A program made the position numbers and the translations under genes. 6,959 nucleotides of DNA, taken from contig PMIZ01000440.1 of the NCBI GenBank assembly GCA_003157225.1, forward strand, positions 232 to 7,190, written 5' to 3'. Positions 1 to 6,180 of this stretch are shown here, piece after piece. A model generated the notes under the pieces. That model was not told where the DNA came from, did not search any database, and saw only the letters and a list, made by a program, of their open reading frames with translations. Origin of the DNA: Actinomycetota bacterium (GTDB lineage: Bacteria > Actinomycetota > Thermoleophilia > RBG-16-64-13). Position 1 is the first letter of the stretch; the number at the start of each line of letters is the position of its first letter.

Positions 1-435
1 GGAATCATGGAGGCCGCCAACCGCGGGGCCAGTGATGCTGGTGCCAGGTCCATCGGGCTGAACATCCGTCTGCCCCATGAACAGTACCCGAATCCGTACA
101 TCACACCCGACCTCTGCTTCTGCTTCCACTACTTCGCGCTGCGCAAGATGCACTTCTCGCTGCGGGCGGTCGCCGTGGCGGTCTTCCCCGGTGGCTTCGG
201 CACGCTGGACGAGTTTTTCGAGGTCCTGACCCTCATCCAGACTCGCAAGGTCGAGCGTATGCCGGTCGTGCTCTTCGGGCAGGAGTACTGGGAGCGGATA
301 GTCGATTTCCCGGCGCTCGTAGAGGAGGGCGTCATCAACCCGGCCGACCTCGAGATCTTCTCCTACGTGGAGACGGCCGAGGAGGCCTGGGTGAAGCTCG
401 AGCCGGTTCTCAAAGCCGCCGCCCGGCACCGGTAG
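1..435 (+). CDS. LOG-family protein (TIGR00730-type, putative cytokinin riboside/nucleotide 5'-monophosphate phosphoribohydrolase), 5'-truncated
   Basis: Only the C-terminal 144 residues are in the window; the frame is open to the left edge, so the gene starts upstream. The first codons read G-I-M-E-A-A-N-R-G, the usual family block after the first Rossmann glycines, so the ATG at base 7 is internal. The signature P-G-G-F-G-T-L-D-E lies at 187-213, with its Glu expected to be catalytic. An upstream Arg-Lys pair (142-147) matches the family's F-x-x-R-K segment, whose Arg also serves the active site. Known members hydrolyse the N-glycosidic bond of nucleoside 5'-monophosphates, releasing base and ribose 5-phosphate. 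Older databases often mislabel them 'lysine decarboxylase'. The G-L-N-I-R-L-P-H-E-Q stretch is typical of the longer bacterial subgroup, whose substrates are often untested. It is a cytosolic enzyme. Family assignment is secure; the exact substrate is not known. Confidence 0.92.
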   Translation, partial: GIMEAANRGASDAGARSIGLNIRLPHEQYPNPYITPDLCFCFHYFALRKMHFSLRAVAVAVFPGGFGTLDEFFEVLTLIQTRKVERMPVVLFGQEYWERIVDFPALVEEGVINPADLEIFSYVETAEEAWVKLEPVLKAAARHR

Positions 436-444
436 TCTGCCGGG
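422..444 (+). terminator. Hairpin across the LOG stop codon, possible weak or non-canonical terminator
   Basis: CCCGGCA (422-428) and TGCCGGG (438-444) are perfect 7-base inverted repeats around a 9-base loop that contains the TAG stop (433-435). A G-T pair (421/445) could extend the stem. No T-run follows (TCAAAGAGC), so it is not a classical intrinsic terminator. In a GC-rich genome, 7-base GC stems also arise by chance. The position at the gene end and the 159-base gap before the next gene are the only supporting context. Confidence 0.3.
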
Positions 445-504
445 TCAAAGAGCTCGCTCTGAGGATCGTCTCCGGCCGGGCCGGGCGGAGCGGCGGTCTC
501 CTTA

Positions 505-513
505 TGCTATGCT
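505..513 (+). promoter_or_regulatory. Candidate extended -10 promoter element upstream of the CNNM/CBS gene
   Basis: The 159-base gap is GC-rich except for an AT-richer patch at about 501-535. There TGCTATGCT (505-513) fits an extended -10 (TG-N-TATGCT, four of six matches to TATAAT). The hexamer TATGCT also occurs five bases earlier (503-508). No recognisable -35 lies 16-18 bases upstream. Transcription would start near 520, giving a leader of about 75 bases. It is a plausible promoter for the three-gene run starting at 595, judged only by sequence resemblance. Confidence 0.3.
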
Positions 514-594
514 GGTTTGTAGCAAAATGAACATGCTCGACGATCCCCGCAGCCCCCGTCTCCCGGTCCTTGTGAGCTTCCGGGCGGGCTTACG

Positions 595-1923
595 ATGAAT
601 ACCACGGCACTCGAGGTCGTCGGCGTCGTCTTTCTCTTGATCGTGAACGCTTTCTTCGTGGTAGCTGAGTTCGCTATCGTGAAGGTCCGGAACACCCGCA
701 TCGCCGAACTGGCCGCCGAAGGCAAGCGCAGGGCGCGAATCGCCAACAGCATCGTCAACCATCTGGACGCCTACCTATCGGCTACCCAGTTGGGCGTCAC
801 GGTGGCCAGCCTGGGCCTGGGCTGGCTTGGCGCCTCGGTGTTCACTCGCATCTTCGCCACCGCGATCAATCGCACCGGCGCGGCGGTGGTCGCCTTCGTG
901 TTCGTCACCTTCGTCACCATCATCTTCGGCGAGCTGGTACCCAAGAACATCGCCCTCCGCAAGGCCGAGCAGGCGACCATGGCCGTATCGCTGCCGCTTC
1001 GCTGGTTCTACTTGGTCACCCGGCCGCTCACCTGGCTCATGTACATCGCCGCCGCGGGCATCCTCAGGCTGTTCAAGGTCACCCCGGCTTCGGAGCGCGA
1101 GCTGGCCCACTCTGAGGAGGAGTTGCGGATGATCCTAGACGCCAGCCAGGAGGTAGGGCACATCGACGAGGTCGAGCAGACGCTTATGCGCCGGGCGTTG
1201 ACCTTCGGCGACCAGACGGTGACCGAGATCATGGTGCCGCGCACCGAGCTGGCCGCGTTGCCGACTTCGTTCACGGTGGCCGAAGCCATCGAAGAGATCG
1301 CCGAGACCAACCACACCCGGTATCCCGCCTACGAAGAAGACGTGGACAACATCGTCGGGTACATACACGTCAAGGACCTCTACCAGGCCCCGCGCGACAG
1401 CACATTGCGCCGGCTGCTGCGCCCCGTGGGCTTCATCGCCGAGACCTCCAACATCGAAGTGGCCTTGCAGCGCTTCCAGAGCACCCGCAACCCGCTCATC
1501 ATCGTGGTGGACGAGCATGGGGGCACCGCGGGCATCGTGACCATTCAGGACGTCGTCGAGGAACTCATAGGAGAGGTGCAGGACGAGTTCGACTCGGAGG
1601 CTCCGCCGGTGCAGGCCTTGGACGATGGCAGTTTCTCGGTCGACGGCGCCGCCAGGGTCGATGACCTCGAGGATAGCCTCGGCCTGTTGCTGCCCGAGGA
1701 GGGTTTCCCCACTCTCGGCGGCCGGGTGTTTGAACAACTGCAGCGCCGTCCTCGGGTGGGTGACGAAGCCGTGATAGGGAACTTCCACGCCCGCGTGCTC
1801 GAGGTAGACGGGATGCGCATCTGCCGCGTCCGCCTTACGCGCCTCAATCTCGGCGCCGCGGAAGAGGGTGAGCTGGAGGAAGCGGAGAGCGTGGAGCGCC
1901 CGGACGAAGAGCGAGAGAGTTGA
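595..1923 (+). CDS. HlyC/CorC (CNNM/DUF21 + CBS pair) family membrane protein, putative Mg2+/Co2+ transporter
   Basis: The protein is complete at 442 residues, the normal length for the family. Domains in order: a CNNM/DUF21 membrane domain (about 1-190), with hydrophobic segments near 5-27, 63-80, 96-115 and 129-160; the diagnostic block F-F-V-V-A-E-F-A-I-V-K (20-30); L-D-A-Y-L-S-A-T-Q-L-G-V-T (57-69); and F-G-E-L-V-P-K-N-I-A (111-120). Two CBS domains follow, about 208-270 (starting V-T-E-I-M-V-P-R-T-E) and 275-332 (with V-V-D-E-H-G-G-T-A-G-I-V-T). A CorC_HlyC domain covers about 338-418, and the tail (421-442) is strongly acidic. Characterised relatives export Mg2+, with Na+ exchange in some, and the CBS pair senses ATP or AMP. 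'Hemolysin' labels for this family are misleading. The ATG at 595 sits just before the first membrane helix, but only a weak GGGCGGG-like ribosome site precedes it. The stop overlaps the next start by one base, suggesting an operon. Family assignment is secure; the ion and direction of transport are inferred. Confidence 0.95.
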   Translation: MNTTALEVVGVVFLLIVNAFFVVAEFAIVKVRNTRIAELAAEGKRRARIANSIVNHLDAYLSATQLGVTVASLGLGWLGASVFTRIFATAINRTGAAVVAFVFVTFVTIIFGELVPKNIALRKAEQATMAVSLPLRWFYLVTRPLTWLMYIAAAGILRLFKVTPASERELAHSEEELRMILDASQEVGHIDEVEQTLMRRALTFGDQTVTEIMVPRTELAALPTSFTVAEAIEEIAETNHTRYPAYEEDVDNIVGYIHVKDLYQAPRDSTLRRLLRPVGFIAETSNIEVALQRFQSTRNPLIIVVDEHGGTAGIVTIQDVVEELIGEVQDEFDSEAPPVQALDDGSFSVDGAARVDDLEDSLGLLLPEEGFPTLGGRVFEQLQRRPRVGDEAVIGNFHARVLEVDGMRICRVRLTRLNLGAAEEGELEEAESVERPDEERES

Positions 1924-4900
1924 TGGACCCCATCGAGACCCAGATGCCCGTCGATTCTGACGCCCTGAGAGCGAATATCTCGCGGACCACCCAAGAGGTG
2001 GTCATACCCGAGCGATACATGCCGCTGATGAGAGCCGTGGAGGGATACCACGGGGTCAAGGCTCCTCTCTTCGAGACCCTCTCCGAGTACTTCCATCTCT
2101 ACCGCAACGTCGACCTGTTGGTCGACGGCTTTCAGACCATTCTTCTCCGCAACTGGACATACTTCGAGCGCTCCGACAACCGCGCAGAGTCCTTCGGGCT
2201 CCTTTCCGAACTCGTGCTCGATCTGCTCGACTCGTCGCTCTCGTCGCAGCAGGCTTCGCTGCTGCTGCGGCAGCTGCTCACCTGGTGTTCGTCCGCGCTG
2301 GCAGGGCCTCACTCTGACGCCTACGACGAGCCACTGCAGAACGTGGTGGGATGTCTCTCCCGGTTCGTCCCCCGTCAGCCGCTGGCCTGCCTGGAGCGCG
2401 ACACTCTCCTGCAGGGCCTGGTGAAGCTCACAGCCAAGCGACCCGCCTTGGAGCCCGTCTTCACCGATCTCTATCGCTGCCTTCTACTCCTGGGGTACCG
2501 GAGAGTGGCCCAGCGACTGCCATTGCCCGAGTGGGCCGGGTCGGCCGACGCCGAGCTGACCGACCCCGCTGCGGTGGCTGAGAACCTTTCGGGTCTGGGT
2601 TCCGACAGGCTGCAGGCGCTGATAGCCAAGGCCCAGAGCGCTTCGACCGGCGAGCTGTTGTCGCCCGAGCTCCCCTCCTTCTCCGCGCTCCTTGACCAAG
2701 CCATCGACCAGGTCTTCAAGATCGAGAACCTCGAGGACCGGTTCGCCGTCTGCATCTACTTTCTGAAAGACGACACCCTGGGCTACAGGCAGAACGAGGT
2801 GATGGTCGACCTGCTCGCCGTGATCCGGCAGCTGATGAAGCCGGACAAGAACATGGACGTCGACCGCATCCTCAGCCGTCTGACCCGCTTCTTCCGGGCC
2901 CGCGACAACCAGTTTCTGCTCATGCGCTTTCTCTGCTACGAGGCCATCGGCGTGGCCATCGGCGAGGCGGGCAACGTAGCCGCCGCCGACCACCTCATCG
3001 AAGACGTACTTTCGTGGAGGTTCCAGTACCCGGAGATCCAGGGCGCCACCGACGACTGGGAGACGGTGGTGAATCCATACCACCTGCCAAAGATCCGTTG
3101 TTGGATGCACATCATCGAGTCCAACCCGGCCCTCTATGAGCGGTTGGCGGCCGCCCTCAACGTGCAATTGCGGCTGGGTGGCGTCTACATCGCCGATACC
3201 GACCTCTTCCAGCGAGACGTTACCCGCTTCTTGGACGCCGACATCAAACCCATCTACTTCGTAGCAAAACAGCTGCTGCGGTCGTTCCCCGTCTATTTCA
3301 ACGATGTGGGCGCCGAAGGTGAGCTGCGCTCGGTCTCTACGGAGATCGATGAGATCTGCGGCCGCCGCGACACCCTGATGCACTTCCTGCGCAAGCAGTC
3401 CCACGCTGAGTCCTCCAACAGGCTCGTCGCTTTCTCCTTCGCGGTGCTCACCTACTGGATGACGCTCGACCCTGCCGGCCTCCAGCCGTACCTGTCGGCC
3501 AACACGATGGCGGCAGTGAAGAGGGAGAGGGACTGGGCCAGCGAGCCTCACCAAGTGCTTCTGGCTCTCTGGGCGCTATCGTCCGACAAGGAGAGGGCCG
3601 GCGAAGCCGGACTCGAGACTCCATCGGCCACCGACACTGAGGCCTTCATCGGCCGCCTCGCGAAGATGACGCCGGTCCAACTCGAGGCGCTCCTGGCCCA
3701 GTTGCCTCGCGAAACTGAGAAGGATCAGCCGCGCTGTAACCGGCGACTGGCGTTGATGGTGCGTACGCATCAACTGCTGGCGCAGAAGTACTCGCTTTCT
3801 GCCGATGGGGTGGGAAGCGCCGTCGCGGGGCAGGTGAGACTCCAGACCCGCACCCGCCAGCGCTTCGGGAGGTTACTCGCGGCCTGGCAGAAGAAGCCCG
3901 GCGCCATAGCCAGAGAGCGCCTGCTTGACGCTGCGCTCGGCGCGCTCGAGGAGCTTCAGGCCATCGTTCTCAGCCCGGGTCCGTCCGTCGCCGTCGAGAA
4001 CATCTACCAGAAGCGCCACATCGCGGCCGGCATCCCCTCCATGTACGGCACGTATTCGGAGCCCAAGTTCGACGCCCTTGGACTGTCGTTCCGGGTGGAG
4101 AATCTCGTCGCCCGTTTGCTCGACGACCTGGTGGAGGAGAGCGCCGACTCGTACGTGACCCGCGACTCGCTCCGGCATATGGCCGCCTCCATACACCTGT
4201 TCGAACGCGCCCTCTCCGTCGACGGCGTCGACTCACGAAGCCTGGCTGCCAACCTCCGCCTGCTGGAGTCCGGCTTCGGCAGCCACAACTTCACCTTCCA
4301 CCAGTATCGCAACGTGTTCCAGTTCATCGTGGGCTCGGTCACCGAGCTCAGCCGAACGTCGATCCTCAGCCACGATCAGGTGTTGCATACGGTGCTAGAG
4401 CACGATCCCAGGCAGTGCGAGGCGCGCTGCATGTCTCTTGATGCCGTCGCCGAGATGGTTCTGCGCGAAGTACTGGTGTCGGCCCTCGGGATGCAGGCCC
4501 TCGACCGCTACGTCTCGGCCCTGCTTAGGCAGATCTCCACTCTCACCGGGCAGCTCAGCAACCATGCGCTCACCCGCATGATGAACTACGATCCCGAACG
4601 GCTGGTCTCACCCATCCACCAGGCGCGCCCGGGAGTGGACGACCAGATGACCCTGGGATTCAAGGGCTTGGGGTTGAAGCAGATGGCCTCCTACGGCCAC
4701 CAGGTGCCTCAGGGGTTCATCCTTTCCACCGAGCTGTTCAGCGCACTGCCGGCCATGGCATACCGGCCCCTGAACGACGACATGCTCGAACGCATCCGCA
4801 CCAGCATAGTCCGCCTCCAGAAGCAGACCGGGCTCTACCTGGGCGATCCCAAGCGGCTGCTCACGCTGTCGGTACGTTCCGGCGCCGCCATCTCCATGCC

Positions 4901-6140
4901 GGGCCTCATGGCCACGTTCATGGATGTAGGGCTCAACGACAGCTTGGCCCAGGCGCTGTCGCAGAAGCCCCGTTTCGAGTGGGCAGCCTGGGACTCCTAT
5001 CGCCGCTTTCTGCAGTCATGGGCCATGGCTTCGGGCATCGAGCGCGACTTCTTCGACGGCATCATGACCGAGTTCAAGACCCGCTACGACATCCAGCGCA
5101 AGCTCGACTTTCCGCCCGACGTCATGCGCGAGCTGGCCTTTGCTTACAAGGCACGCGCCTGCGAACAGGGAGTGAAGTTCATCGAGGATCCGTTCCGCCA
5201 GGTGGTCGCCTGCGTGCGCAAGGTGCTCGAGTCGTGGGATTCCCCCGAGTCGAAGCTCTATCGCCGCTACCTGGGTGTCGCCCCGGAGTGGGGTACGGCG
5301 GTGGTGGTACAGCGCATGGTGTTCGGCAACCTCAGCCGGGAGTCGGGCTCGGGAGTGACCTTCACCCGCAACCCGTTCGAGCCCTACAGCAGCCAGGTGC
5401 GGCTCTTCGGCGACTTCACCGCCCGCAGCCAGGGAGAGGACCTGGTGGGCGGCCTCGTGTTCCCGTGGCCCATCTCCGAAGCCCAGCGCCTCGGCAGTCC
5501 CACCTACCAAGGCATCGAACATTCTTTGGAAAAGGACTATCCCGGGGTCTATCAGGCCCTGCTCGAGGTGGCCAGAAACCTCGTGGCCCAGCGGGAGTAC
5601 GACCCGCAGGAGATCGAGTTTACGTTCGAGTCCGCTTCGGGAAGCGATCTCTACATACTGCAGAAACGCGCCATGGTACACGAACAGCAGGACAAGGCTC
5701 CCTTCTTCGATCCTTCCTCGCCCTACTTCGGTGCTCCGGTGGCCGTGGGCATGGGCGTGTCGGGGGGCGCGTACTCGGGACGCGTAGCCATCGACATGCA
5801 GCAGATCGAACAGCTTCTCGCCGAAGCGCCCGAGGACAACCTCGTCCTCCTTCGCCCAGACACCGTGCCCGAAGACATCGCCATGATCACGCAGGTCTCG
5901 GGACTGCTGACCGCTCGCGGCGGCTCGACCTCCCATGCGGCGGTCACGGCCAAGCGTCTGGGCAAGACCGCCGTCGTGGACTGCCGCGGCCTGGAGGTGC
6001 TCGAGCACCAGGGCATTGCCCGCCTGATGGGGACCGAGCTCAAAGCGGGAGACTGGATCTCTATCGACGGCCGGACGGGCAACATCTTCTTGGGCCGTGT
6101 GCCTATGCTGGGACAAGACACCCATCTACCCCAAGGGTGA
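1923..6140 (+). CDS. PPDK-like ATP-grasp/phosphohistidine protein with large unrecognised N-terminal region and no PEP/pyruvate barrel
   Basis: The protein has 1405 residues from ATG 1923; TTG 1920 and ATG 1944 are other in-frame starts. ATG 1923 is preferred because it overlaps the transporter stop (TGATG), allowing coupled translation. Residues 1 to about 900 are mostly amphipathic helix and match no family I recognise. Residues about 900-1255 are a PPDK-type ATP-grasp: F-K-G-L-G-L-K-Q-M with Lys914, S-V-R-S-G-A-A with Arg985, Y-R-R-F-L-Q from 1026, W-G-T-A-V near 1123, F-T-R-N-P 1147-1151, Q-G-E-D 1170-1173, Q-E-I-E-F-T 1229-1234 and L-Q-K-R 1246-1249. The swivelling phosphohistidine domain (about 1275-1395) has A-R-G-G-S-T-S-H-A-A-V with His1338. 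The chain ends 67 residues after that His, where PPDK would continue into its PEP/pyruvate TIM barrel. ATP-dependent phosphorylation of His1338 is expected; the final acceptor is unknown. The gene lies 40 bases before a GAPDH gene. It is not truncated PPDK debris, since the stop is followed at once by the next gene. Likely database name: PEP/pyruvate-binding domain-containing protein. It could instead be a regulatory or protein kinase-like dikinase. Confidence 0.9.
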   Translation: MDPIETQMPVDSDALRANISRTTQEVVIPERYMPLMRAVEGYHGVKAPLFETLSEYFHLYRNVDLLVDGFQTILLRNWTYFERSDNRAESFGLLSELVLDLLDSSLSSQQASLLLRQLLTWCSSALAGPHSDAYDEPLQNVVGCLSRFVPRQPLACLERDTLLQGLVKLTAKRPALEPVFTDLYRCLLLLGYRRVAQRLPLPEWAGSADAELTDPAAVAENLSGLGSDRLQALIAKAQSASTGELLSPELPSFSALLDQAIDQVFKIENLEDRFAVCIYFLKDDTLGYRQNEVMVDLLAVIRQLMKPDKNMDVDRILSRLTRFFRARDNQFLLMRFLCYEAIGVAIGEAGNVAAADHLIEDVLSWRFQYPEIQGATDDWETVVNPYHLPKIRCWMHIIESNPALYERLAAALNVQLRLGGVYIADTDLFQRDVTRFLDADIKPIYFVAKQLLRSFPVYFNDVGAEGELRSVSTEIDEICGRRDTLMHFLRKQSHAESSNRLVAFSFAVLTYWMTLDPAGLQPYLSANTMAAVKRERDWASEPHQVLLALWALSSDKERAGEAGLETPSATDTEAFIGRLAKMTPVQLEALLAQLPRETEKDQPRCNRRLALMVRTHQLLAQKYSLSADGVGSAVAGQVRLQTRTRQRFGRLLAAWQKKPGAIARERLLDAALGALEELQAIVLSPGPSVAVENIYQKRHIAAGIPSMYGTYSEPKFDALGLSFRVENLVARLLDDLVEESADSYVTRDSLRHMAASIHLFERALSVDGVDSRSLAANLRLLESGFGSHNFTFHQYRNVFQFIVGSVTELSRTSILSHDQVLHTVLEHDPRQCEARCMSLDAVAEMVLREVLVSALGMQALDRYVSALLRQISTLTGQLSNHALTRMMNYDPERLVSPIHQARPGVDDQMTLGFKGLGLKQMASYGHQVPQGFILSTELFSALPAMAYRPLNDDMLERIRTSIVRLQKQTGLYLGDPKRLLTLSVRSGAAISMPGLMATFMDVGLNDSLAQALSQKPRFEWAAWDSYRRFLQSWAMASGIERDFFDGIMTEFKTRYDIQRKLDFPPDVMRELAFAYKARACEQGVKFIEDPFRQVVACVRKVLESWDSPESKLYRRYLGVAPEWGTAVVVQRMVFGNLSRESGSGVTFTRNPFEPYSSQVRLFGDFTARSQGEDLVGGLVFPWPISEAQRLGSPTYQGIEHSLEKDYPGVYQALLEVARNLVAQREYDPQEIEFTFESASGSDLYILQKRAMVHEQQDKAPFFDPSSPYFGAPVAVGMGVSGGAYSGRVAIDMQQIEQLLAEAPEDNLVLLRPDTVPEDIAMITQVSGLLTARGGSTSHAAVTAKRLGKTAVVDCRGLEVLEHQGIARLMGTELKAGDWISIDGRTGNIFLGRVPMLGQDTHLPQG

Positions 6141-6165
6141 AGCTGTCAGGATGACCCTCAAAGAG

Positions 6166-6172
6166 AAAGGGA
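6166..6172 (+). promoter_or_regulatory. Ribosome binding site of the GAPDH-like gene
   Basis: AAAGGGA ends 8 bases before the ATG at 6181, a good Shine-Dalgarno match and spacing. It is the clearest ribosome site in the window and fixes the GAPDH start. It lies in the 40-base gap after the dikinase-like gene. That gap shows no terminator-like hairpin with a T-run, consistent with co-transcription. Confidence 0.65.
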
Positions 6173-6180
6173 ACTAGCTC

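Noticed and set aside
449..460. AGAG-CTCG-CTCT mini palindrome downstream of the LOG gene
   Set aside because: A four-base stem with a four-base loop and no T-run is too weak to call a terminator or operator.
504..530. Eight-codon + strand ORF (M-L-C-W-F-V-A-K) before the transporter gene, considered as a leader peptide
   Set aside because: It has no ribosome site, and no attenuator-like hairpin pair follows. Its ATG falls inside the candidate promoter element.
2484..3554. Long open frame on the - strand (356 codons) inside the dikinase-like gene, with similar ones at 5016-6125, 1545-2312 and 6103-6852
   Set aside because: These lie opposite strongly supported + strand genes, and their translations show no recognisable motif. 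Long antisense frames are expected from GC-biased codon use.
4979..6154. Overlapping + strand frame of 391 codons in the dikinase-like C-terminus
   Set aside because: It is rich in Arg, Pro and Gly and without motifs, while the overlapping frame carries the full set of PPDK motifs. It is a shadow frame.
6151..6177. Eight-codon ORF (M-T-L-K-E-K-G-N) between the dikinase-like gene and GAPDH
   Set aside because: It overlaps the GAPDH ribosome site and has only AGG immediately before its ATG. It is most likely chance in a 40-base gap.
6090..6180. Possibility that the missing PEP/pyruvate barrel was lost through a frameshift or early stop
   Set aside because: After the stop at 6138-6140 there are only 40 bases before a well-supported GAPDH start, and no barrel-like coding remains in any frame.
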